A stretch of DNA of 64,000 nt from Pseudomonas sp. (GTDB taxonomy: Bacteria; Pseudomonadota; Gammaproteobacteria; Pseudomonadales; Pseudomonadaceae): NCBI RefSeq assembly GCF_028293835.1, contig NZ_JAQGNX010000037.1, positions 17,053 through 81,052 on the forward strand, read 5' to 3'. Position 1 is the stretch's first letter. Each line of letters begins with the position of its first letter. Made by a program: the position numbers and the translations under genes. Below, piece after piece: positions 8,958-21,818 of this stretch. The notes under the pieces were generated by a model that was given only the letters and a program-made list of their open reading frames with translations, ran no database searches and was not told the DNA's origin.

Positions 8958-11912
8958 CTAGTGAACCCATTTCATACCCATCAATTTCAGAGCGTTTACG
9001 AGTTCACGGATGCTGTCGAAACGCCGTCCGCTGACGTATGGCCATTTCGGCCTTTCGATATAAAAATGCCCGGCTTGCGAGTGAATCGGCGTGTGGACCG
9101 GGACGTTTGTTGAATCGCGATGTATCAGCATCAGCTGATCGCCAGTTCTGTTGATAGTGAACATGCCCGCCCGGGTCAATCGATCAACGGACACGCCCAG
9201 CGACGTAGCGCTTGTGGCCAGTTCCATCTGCAGCCTTAGGTCGCTTCGAACAAACCCTGTTTCGTTTGCCGAGCCAACAGGCAAGCGTTCACCGGGATCT
9301 GCTTGAATTCCACTGGATTGGCCGTTGCCGACGTCTTCAACTCGCAGGCTAATGGCGCCCTCCAATTCGCTGATTCCGGGCACTCCGTTGTAAGTGCTGG
9401 CGTGGCTACTGCCTACTAGCGCTACCCAGTTTGTTGCGCCGCGGGCTGTTTTGTCTGCGTGAATAACGGTTCGGGCAAAATAATTCATAAGCTTTTGGCG
9501 AAGCTGGCCGCTTGGGTTCGGCATTCCGCCGAGCCTGTAACTCGCCATGCAGTCTATTGCCCGCACGCGAATATGATTTTTGTTGGCTACCTTAACCAAT
9601 TCCAGAAAAGTGAATTGGCCGCTGGGGTCAGTACGGTGGCCGATGTCCAGCTTTTTGAGATAACGCTCAAGCCCTTCGGGCATATTCCCGGTACGGGAAA
9701 AAATATCGAGGTCAGTCTGATGGAAGTCTGTGAGAAGGTGTTCCAAGTACAGCGTTTTGACCTTCAGCTTGGCCAGTTGCGGCATGTTTTCAATGAGCAG
9801 TTGTTTGCTGCCAATACTGGCGTGGCTTTCTCCGATCACCAGGCCCGAGGTTTTCTGAAAGATTTTTTTGAATCCATACTTAGCCCCGGTCGTGGCCTCC
9901 ATTACCGGCAGTCCCGGCCTGGGTGGGATGTCCGGGTGTGTATAAAAAGCTGAGGCGTCCGCCAGTAACCGCTCTCTGATGGCCCTGAAGTTGACATAGG
10001 GGTTACGCCAAGCGGGATCCACGCTTTGACGTTCACCACTGAGCACCTTGTTGTCCGAACCCTCGGCACCGGCTTGTAGATCTGCTTTCTCTGAATCCGC
10101 GACGTCGTATGGACTGACAAAGGGCTCGGCCAGAAGCGCTCCCCCGGTTGCCTGGCCCCAAGGTAATCTGCCAAGGACCTTGCCGCCGCCTTTAAGCCCA
10201 CTGCCAACGGACGGCTCCCATTTGCCGAGGGCATTCAACCGAACGGGTAAATTGCGGTAAAACGAGTATGGCTGGGCCGGATCAACGATCACCCAGCTTT
10301 TTATCTCGTTGACATAGCGCACCCTGTAGGCGAGGTTGCCTATGGAGACATACGTTTCGCCGTTACTCTGCACGGAGATACCGCGCATTACGCCATCGCC
10401 CGCTGGCGCAAAGTCTTTAAGCAAGGCGTTGGTTTCGAAGGGTGCCAACAGTGCATCGCCCGCAACGGGATAAACCGGGCCGGGTGCTATCGCTTCAACG
10501 TCAGCGACTGAGCCTTGGTAATCACTAGGCTCGAATGAGGCGCCGCCTGCCTCGGGAGGGTCCGGATGCAGCGCCGCGTCGCTTTCTGCTGGCCTTGTTC
10601 TCAGGCCGACCAAAAAGGGTGCGTTGAACAACGCATCAATGCTGTCGAGAATGGCACCGATCACTCCTGCCTTGCGTTCAGCGGTAGTGTGGCCGTTTAC
10701 CGCTTGATCGATGTTCATGCCAGTGTTCGTCAAGTCAGCCCCTACCGCCACCAACGCCACTGGCCAATCCAATGTGGCCATCCCACCGGCGATCCTCGAG
10801 AAGTTACCGAGATAGCCGACCCACATCTGTTTCCTCAGGTCGGCATTGGAGCGCAGGGAAACGTAAGCGTCATCAGTCATCCGGTTTCTTGCCGAGTCGC
10901 GCATCCAGTTGAAAGCATCGCCGGTAATGGCCTGTTCTTTCTGGTTGATCAGGCCTGGGCCGGGTGCGCCCCATTGGCTAAACATCACGTCGATCAGGTG
11001 ATTCAAACCCACGGCACTGTCGGTTTGAAGGTGGCTGGATAAGGGGAAGTGCGCCATGAACCGGGCGCGGTTCGGCGCTCGGCTGGTTTGCGACATGACC
11101 CACCATTGCAGGTCGTCCGGGGTTTCAAACCCATGAAATGCACCGCTGTCGCCCGGTACGTAGAGCAATTGCCTGCCGGAGGCGTCAACGATGCGCAGGA
11201 TATTACTGGCAACGATACCGGCGATGTCAAAGGTGCAAACCCGCAGATTTTCGGCTGGAGGACTCGCCGACTCCAGTTGCTCCAGGCTGACCGGCCAGGA
11301 AACGTTGCCACAGACCGCCTTGACGACTGTGTTGAAATTTTTTTCAGACAACCCACCGCTGTTGCGTTCCTCCAGCGCCCTGGCGAGAAAATTTGCCTTG
11401 GCCATGGTCCGAAAGTCATCTGCGTGGTCGTGCCAAAAGTCATTCAGTTGTCCCGTATAACGGGCGCTGAAATCGATTTGCCAAAGGTCGCTCAGCACGT
11501 TGGCGGGTAACATTCGGACTTCGTTTGTGTCATTAAAAACCTTGGCTGACGGCCCCGCAGTGTAAAAGCCTCCAATCACCTGGAGATCAAGTACATCGTC
11601 TTGGTCATCGGCGAAAAATCGGCGCATGACCAGTTGCGGCAGCGTCAGGGATTCAATGGGTGGATCGAAGTGCTGCCAACCGTTAAACGTTCGTGGGCTG
11701 CTGACCGAGGTGGCAAAGCGGTGCCAGTAAATCTGGTCGGGTTCGATATAAAATCCGACATGGTTTTCCACGATTGTTTTTGCAGCGTCCCGCGCCATTT
11801 GCAGCATGTCCGGACACGCCCGGACCAGTCGCTGGCCCGTGCTGTTGAGCGCCAACTGGACAGGGCTGGCAGCGGATGATTGTCGAGAGGTTTCAGGTGA
11901 GGGCATCGTCAT
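8958..11912 (-). CDS. Dermonecrotic-toxin-like large protein, paralogue B
   Basis: A protein of 984 residues, collinear with paralogue A over its whole length. Shared blocks include CPDMLQMAR, YWHRFATSVSSPRTFNGWQH, the hydrophobic segment ALDWPVALVAVGA, RYVNE.K.WVI.DP..P.SFYRNLPV, and the C-terminal GMKWVH. The C-terminal domain keeps the presumed active-site pattern: GESHAS (E695, H697) and GSSHAS (H837), the same 142-residue spacing as in paralogue A. The most divergent stretch is the linker around residues 455-500. The ATG at 11912 is used; MPSPET begins two codons later. Neighbouring DNA upstream (11913-12010) is visibly AT-rich against the chromosome, in keeping with acquisition by transfer. 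A toxin role is inferred from the family name; nothing here shows secretion. Confidence 0.75.
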   Translation of the reverse strand: MTMPSPETSRQSSAASPVQLALNSTGQRLVRACPDMLQMARDAAKTIVENHVGFYIEPDQIYWHRFATSVSSPRTFNGWQHFDPPIESLTLPQLVMRRFFADDQDDVLDLQVIGGFYTAGPSAKVFNDTNEVRMLPANVLSDLWQIDFSARYTGQLNDFWHDHADDFRTMAKANFLARALEERNSGGLSEKNFNTVVKAVCGNVSWPVSLEQLESASPPAENLRVCTFDIAGIVASNILRIVDASGRQLLYVPGDSGAFHGFETPDDLQWWVMSQTSRAPNRARFMAHFPLSSHLQTDSAVGLNHLIDVMFSQWGAPGPGLINQKEQAITGDAFNWMRDSARNRMTDDAYVSLRSNADLRKQMWVGYLGNFSRIAGGMATLDWPVALVAVGADLTNTGMNIDQAVNGHTTAERKAGVIGAILDSIDALFNAPFLVGLRTRPAESDAALHPDPPEAGGASFEPSDYQGSVADVEAIAPGPVYPVAGDALLAPFETNALLKDFAPAGDGVMRGISVQSNGETYVSIGNLAYRVRYVNEIKSWVIVDPAQPYSFYRNLPVRLNALGKWEPSVGSGLKGGGKVLGRLPWGQATGGALLAEPFVSPYDVADSEKADLQAGAEGSDNKVLSGERQSVDPAWRNPYVNFRAIRERLLADASAFYTHPDIPPRPGLPVMEATTGAKYGFKKIFQKTSGLVIGESHASIGSKQLLIENMPQLAKLKVKTLYLEHLLTDFHQTDLDIFSRTGNMPEGLERYLKKLDIGHRTDPSGQFTFLELVKVANKNHIRVRAIDCMASYRLGGMPNPSGQLRQKLMNYFARTVIHADKTARGATNWVALVGSSHASTYNGVPGISELEGAISLRVEDVGNGQSSGIQADPGERLPVGSANETGFVRSDLRLQMELATSATSLGVSVDRLTRAGMFTINRTGDQLMLIHRDSTNVPVHTPIHSQAGHFYIERPKWPYVSGRRFDSIRELVNALKLMGMKWVH

Positions 11913-12143
11913 TCATTCATAAAAAAGCAGAGCTTGAGCGTGATTGATTTGTTTATCGGTTTTGCACTAATCATTTATCGGGATGAAAAAATATAAAACG
12001 GGCTAGTCATCTGGAATAACAGGTTGCAAGCCACTGCGTTTTGCCTGACGCGTGACCCGGTGTATCGTGGTTGCCCTTTTCCAGGCCGTGGTGTTCGACA
12101 GCGCGTCGGGCCGGCTTCGTTTCATTCAGGCGTTTTTGTATTC

Positions 12144-13517
12144 ATGTCCTTTACCCGTCGGCAAATGCTCACAGGTTTGATCGGTCTTGCCGCTGTCGGT
12201 TTCGGCGCGGGGGGTGCGTCGCGATATTGGCTCGGCCGCCGGGAATCGCCTGCAGGTTCAGTCTACGAACTGATCGCCGCGCCGTTGGACCTTGAGCTGG
12301 TACCCGGTCATCAAACTCACGCCTGGGCCTTCGGTGGATCCGCGCCGGGCACCGAGCTGCGAGTGCGGCAAGGCGATTGGCTGCGGGTGCGCTTCATTAA
12401 TAAGCTGCCGGTGGCCACTACGATTCATTGGCACGGCATCCGCTTGCCGCTGGAAATGGACGGCGTACCTTACGTGTCGCAGTTACCGGTGCTGCCGGGT
12501 GAATATTTCGATTATCAGTTCCGCGTACCCGACGCGGGCAGTTTTTGGTATCACCCTCATGTAAACAGCAGCGAGCAACTGGGGCGCGGGTTAGTGGGCG
12601 CTTTAATCGTTGAAGAGCGCGAACCCACGGGTTTCAAACACGAACGGACCCTAAGCCTGAAAAGTTGGCACGTAGATGAGGCGGGCGCTTTCACCGACTT
12701 CAGTGTGCCCCGGGAAGCGGCCCGAGGCGGTACGGCGGGGCGTTTGTCGACAATCAATGGCGTGCCGCAGGCCGTTATCGATTTGCCCGCAGGACAGATC
12801 GTTCGGGTACGCCTGCTCAACCTCGATAACACCCTGACCTATCGTTTGAATGTACCGGATGCCGAAGCGCGAATTTATGCGTTGGACGGCAATCCCATCA
12901 CGCCGCGCCCGCTGGGCAAGGATTACTGGCTGGGGCCGGGTATGCGTATGTGCCTGGCCATAAGGGCGCCGGCCGCAGGAGAAGAAATTTCGTTGCGCAA
13001 TGGGCCGATTCGACTGGGCACCTTTCGTTCAGTCGCCAACAGTGGAGCGCTGGGCGACTGGCCAGCCGCGCTGCCGGCCAATCCAATCTCCGAGCCGGAT
13101 TTGGCCAATGCCGAGAAGCTAAATTTCAACTTTGAGTGGGTGGGGTCGGTTTCTGTCAACGTCGACAAGGGTGCGCCGCCGAGCCTTTGGCAAATCAACG
13201 GTAAGGCCTGGGACATCAATGACAAGACCTGTGCTGATCGGCCAATCGCCCAGTTGGTAAAGGGCAAAAGCTATATTTTTGAACTGAAGAACATGACCCA
13301 GTATCAACACCCGATTCACCTGCACGGGATGAGCTTCAAGGTCATCGCCTCGGACCGCAAAGCTATCATCCCGTATTTCACCGATACGTATTTGTTAGGT
13401 AAAAACGAACGCGCACGCGTGGCGTTGGTGGCTGATAATCCCGGCATCTGGATGTTTCACTGCCATGTGATCGACCACATGGAAACCGGCCTGATGGCCG
13501 CAATTGAGGTGTCTTGA
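12144..13517 (+). CDS. Multicopper oxidase, Tat-exported
   Basis: Periplasmic laccase-type oxidase of 457 residues that passes electrons from a substrate (phenols, Cu(I) or other metals) to oxygen. The N-terminus MSFTRRQMLTGLIGLAAVGFG is a twin-arginine signal followed by a hydrophobic stretch. The four copper motifs are all present: HWHG, WYHPH, HPIHLHG and HCHVIDHMETGLM, the last with a Met axial ligand for the type 1 copper. An upstream in-frame start at 12024 would bury the Tat signal, so ATG 12144 is chosen. The stop codon overlaps the ATG of tadA. CumA-type manganese oxidases of Pseudomonas have a similar length and a similar position next to tadA, but the substrate is not proven by sequence. 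Confidence 0.93.
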   Translation: MSFTRRQMLTGLIGLAAVGFGAGGASRYWLGRRESPAGSVYELIAAPLDLELVPGHQTHAWAFGGSAPGTELRVRQGDWLRVRFINKLPVATTIHWHGIRLPLEMDGVPYVSQLPVLPGEYFDYQFRVPDAGSFWYHPHVNSSEQLGRGLVGALIVEEREPTGFKHERTLSLKSWHVDEAGAFTDFSVPREAARGGTAGRLSTINGVPQAVIDLPAGQIVRVRLLNLDNTLTYRLNVPDAEARIYALDGNPITPRPLGKDYWLGPGMRMCLAIRAPAAGEEISLRNGPIRLGTFRSVANSGALGDWPAALPANPISEPDLANAEKLNFNFEWVGSVSVNVDKGAPPSLWQINGKAWDINDKTCADRPIAQLVKGKSYIFELKNMTQYQHPIHLHGMSFKVIASDRKAIIPYFTDTYLLGKNERARVALVADNPGIWMFHCHVIDHMETGLMAAIEVS

Positions 13518-14005
13518 TGAGGCAGCCACAGATTATTGATCGCAGTCAGGATCGGCACTTTATGCAAGAGGCCCTGGCACTGGCGGCACAAGGCGCGACC
13601 CTGGGCGAAGTGCCAGTGGGCGCGGTGGTGGTGCAAAACGGCGAGATCATCGGTCGCGGCTTCAACTGCCCGATCAGTGGCCATGACCCAAGCGCCCATG
13701 CGGAAATGGTCGCGGTTCGCGCTGCCGCCCAGGCGCTGGGCAATTATCGGCTGTCAGGCAGCACCCTCTACGTCACCCTCGAACCGTGCAGCATGTGCGC
13801 CGGTCTGATCGTGCATTCACGCATCGCTCGGGTGGTGTACGGCGCGCTCGAACCCAAGGCCGGCATCGTTCAGAGCCAAGGGCAGTTTTTTACTCAGGCT
13901 TTTCTGAATCATCGGGTGCTATTCGAGGGCGGCGTATTGGCCGAAGAATGCAGCACGATGCTCAGCGAGTTCTTCAAGGCGCGGCGGGCGAAGGCAAAAG
14001 GCTGA
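13517..14005 (+). CDS. tadA: tRNA-specific adenosine deaminase
   Basis: Deaminates A34 to inosine in tRNA-Arg(ACG). It is a 162-residue cytidine-deaminase-fold protein with zinc and proton-shuttle motif HAE (H61, E63) and PCSMC (C91, C94), followed by RVVYGA and the C-terminal substrate region. The ATG at 13517 shares its A with the TGA stop of the multicopper oxidase (TGATG), so translation is probably coupled. A TTG three bases upstream is an unlikely alternative. It is an essential gene in most bacteria. Confidence 0.97.
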   Translation: MRQPQIIDRSQDRHFMQEALALAAQGATLGEVPVGAVVVQNGEIIGRGFNCPISGHDPSAHAEMVAVRAAAQALGNYRLSGSTLYVTLEPCSMCAGLIVHSRIARVVYGALEPKAGIVQSQGQFFTQAFLNHRVLFEGGVLAEECSTMLSEFFKARRAKAKG

Positions 14006-14014
14006 ATACAAAAC

Positions 14015-14091
14015 CTGTAGGAGCCAACCTGTTGGCGAGAATTCAACGCGGTATGCCAGCTATCGCCTCGCCAGCAAGTTGCCCCCGACAG
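14015..14091. repeat. REP/REPIN-like palindromic repeat, copy 2 (right arm decayed)
   Basis: Left arm CTGTAGGAGCCAACCTGTTG plus GCGAG is intact. The right arm GCCTCGCCAGCAAGTTGCCC plus CCGACAG is degenerate. It lies between the convergent tadA and mltF. Confidence 0.65.
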
Positions 14092-14106
14092 AGGTTCATG
14101 GCAGGT

Positions 14107-19661
<5,555 letters not shown>

Positions 19662-19676
19662 GGCTAGCGTCAGGCC

Positions 19677-19988
19677 ATGTACAAGCTCAGCTTTTTCGTT
19701 CCGCCGAGTCATGTGGAACAGGTCAAAAGTGCTGTATTCGCTGCCGGTGCGGGGCGGATCGGCGCTTATGATCAGTGCTCATGGCAAGTGCTGGGTCAAG
19801 GCCAGTTCCGCCCGTTGGATGGCAGTCAGCCGTTTATCGGGCGCACGGGCGTGACTGAGCAAGTGCAAGAATGGAAAGTCGAACTGGTCGTGGCTGACGA
19901 GCTGATCGCTCACGTGGTCGTGGCGCTCAAGCAGAGCCACCCCTACGAAACACCGGCGTATGAAGTGTGGCGCCTGGCTGATTTGTAG
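19677..19988 (+). CDS. YqfO-type small protein (NIF3 insert-domain family)
   Basis: A 103-residue alpha/beta protein related to the CutA-like insert domain of YqfO/NIF3 proteins. Typical sequence is MYKLSFFVPPSHVEQVKSAV, then GAGRIGAYDQCSWQ and HPYETPAYEVWRL. The function is unknown; relatives were once called NGG1-interacting factor 3. It is probably cotranscribed with purL. Its TAG stop lies inside the left arm of the palindromic repeat that begins at 19984, so the repeat supplies the stop codon. Confidence 0.87.
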   Translation: MYKLSFFVPPSHVEQVKSAVFAAGAGRIGAYDQCSWQVLGQGQFRPLDGSQPFIGRTGVTEQVQEWKVELVVADELIAHVVVALKQSHPYETPAYEVWRLADL

Positions 19989-20062
19989 GCGCCAACGTGT
20001 TGGCGAGGGGGCATGTGCGGTGTACCCGTTATTGCGCCTCGCCAACACGTTGGTTCCTACAG
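19984..20062. repeat. REP/REPIN-like palindromic repeat, copy 3
   Basis: Left arm TGTAGGCGCCAACGTGTTGG plus CGAG and right arm CTCGCCAACACGTTGGTTCC plus TACAG, nearly perfect. It overlaps the stop codon of the yqfO-like gene. It is the main structure between the convergent yqfO-like gene and nagE, and could act as a shared transcription end. Confidence 0.8.
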
Positions 20063-20115
20063 ATTCATCGCGGTTTCAGGTTTTTCTATATTCGCTCCCA
20101 TAGTTTTCCAACCGC

Positions 20116-21807
20116 TCAACCTCTGACCAACATGGGCTTAATCGCCTCGCTCAGCCCTTGGGCGCGATTGCCTACCAGCACGTGCCACACGCCGGCTTCC
20201 AACGGACTCAGGCCCAGACAACCCAGCGCGTTCAAGCGGTTTTCAGCCATTTGCTGGTCTGCATCCAATCGCACGCGCAGACGTGTGTGGGCAACGCAAT
20301 CAACTTGCATCACTTGATCGCCTCCCAAGGCCGCAAGCCACTGTTGCGCTTCGGTGGCGGTGATCGGAGCTGGCTCTGACGTGATCTGCGTAGCCGTCGG
20401 CATTGTTGGCAGTACACCTGCATTGGGCAACGCAATCCGCAGTTCATCTGCCAGGCTGTCTGCCATCGGCCCTACCACCACTTGCAAGCTTCCGGCATTG
20501 CCCGGTCGCACAATGGCCATGGCGCCCAAGGCCTTGAGTTCGCTGTCGATGGCTTTGTTACGGTCTGCCAAATGCAGACGCAGGCGCGTGGTGCAAGCAT
20601 CGATACTCAATAGATTATCGGCACCGCCCAAGGCGCGGATGTATGCACCGGCACGTTCGCTTTGGGGAACTGCGGCGAATGGGCTGCCGGGCAGCTGTTC
20701 ACGCCCCGGAGTTTTCAAGTTGAAGCGGCGGATGCAGTAATCGAACACGCAGTAATAAACCACCCCGTAAAGCAGCCCCAACGGGAAAATCATCCAGCCG
20801 TTGGTGGACTTGCCCCAGCCCAACGCCATGTCGATCGCGCCGCCTGAAAAGGTGAAACCCAGATGGATACCGAGCAGGTCGGTCAACGCCATCGACACCC
20901 CGGTTAACACGGCGTGGATCAAATACAACAATGGCGCGAGGAACATGAACGCGAATTCTATGGGCTCGGTGACCCCGGTCAAAAACGAGGTCAGGGCCAT
21001 GGAAAGCAGTACGCCGCCGATCAGTTTGCGCTGGGTGGAAAGGGCGTTGCGGTACATCGCCAGGCAGGCTGCGGGCAGGCCAAACATCATCACTGGGAAC
21101 ATGCCAGTCATGAACTGGCCGCCTTTCGGATCACCGGCGAAGTAGCGCGCCAGGTCGCCGGTCACCACACGTCCGGTTTCCGGATCAGTGAAGGTGCCGA
21201 ACACAAACCACACCAGGTTATTCAGGATGTGGTGCAGCCCGGTAATAATCAGAATCCGGTTCATGACGCCGAAGGCAAAGGCACCGACGCTGCCGCTTTC
21301 CAGCATCAACCTGCCCAGACTGTTGATGCCTTCTTGCAGCGGCGGCCATATCAGCCCGAAGATCAACCCAAGCAGCACGGCGGATAATCCGGTGACGATG
21401 GGCACAAAGCGTCGCCCGCCGAAAAACGCCAGGTAGTCCGGCAGCTTGATGTCCTTGAAGCGGTTGTACAGTGCGCCGCCCATCAGGCCGCTGATTATCC
21501 CGGCGAGAACGCCCATGTCGATTTTCGGGTCGAGTACCTTAAGCGCCGAGACCATCACCAGGTAGCCAATGGCGCCAGCCAGCCCGGCCGTCCCGTTATT
21601 GTCCCGTGCAAACCCCACGGCAATGCCGATGGCGAAAATCAATGCCAGGTTGGCAAAGATCGCGTTACCAGCCGCGTGCACGATGGCGATGTTCAGCAGG
21701 TCGGTATCGCCCAGGCGCAGCAACAGACCGGCGATGGGCAAAATAGCAATGGGCAACATAAGGGCCCGGCCAAGCCGCTGTAAACCTTCAATGAAGTGTT
21801 GGTACAT
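20116..21807 (-). CDS. nagE: PTS N-acetylglucosamine-specific EIICB component
   Basis: Inner-membrane permease that takes up and phosphorylates N-acetylglucosamine to GlcNAc-6-phosphate. It has 563 residues. The IIC domain fills about 1-375 with many membrane segments (GLHHILNNLVWF, FLTGVTEPIEFAFMF). It is followed by an EIIB domain with phospho-cysteine in ACTTRLRL and then a second EIIB-like domain in which the equivalent position reads VAHTRLRV, without cysteine at the active position. The start ATG at 21807 has a clear AAGGAG site; the frame is open further upstream into nagF but that extension is not plausible. It is the last gene of the nag operon, 11 bp after nagF. Confidence 0.95.
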   Translation of the reverse strand: MYQHFIEGLQRLGRALMLPIAILPIAGLLLRLGDTDLLNIAIVHAAGNAIFANLALIFAIGIAVGFARDNNGTAGLAGAIGYLVMVSALKVLDPKIDMGVLAGIISGLMGGALYNRFKDIKLPDYLAFFGGRRFVPIVTGLSAVLLGLIFGLIWPPLQEGINSLGRLMLESGSVGAFAFGVMNRILIITGLHHILNNLVWFVFGTFTDPETGRVVTGDLARYFAGDPKGGQFMTGMFPVMMFGLPAACLAMYRNALSTQRKLIGGVLLSMALTSFLTGVTEPIEFAFMFLAPLLYLIHAVLTGVSMALTDLLGIHLGFTFSGGAIDMALGWGKSTNGWMIFPLGLLYGVVYYCVFDYCIRRFNLKTPGREQLPGSPFAAVPQSERAGAYIRALGGADNLLSIDACTTRLRLHLADRNKAIDSELKALGAMAIVRPGNAGSLQVVVGPMADSLADELRIALPNAGVLPTMPTATQITSEPAPITATEAQQWLAALGGDQVMQVDCVAHTRLRVRLDADQQMAENRLNALGCLGLSPLEAGVWHVLVGNRAQGLSEAIKPMLVRG

Positions 21808-21818
21808 GGCGGTTCTCC

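Noticed and set aside
12024..12143. N-terminal extension of the multicopper oxidase
   Set aside because: It would place 40 residues before the twin-arginine signal, which must be N-terminal.
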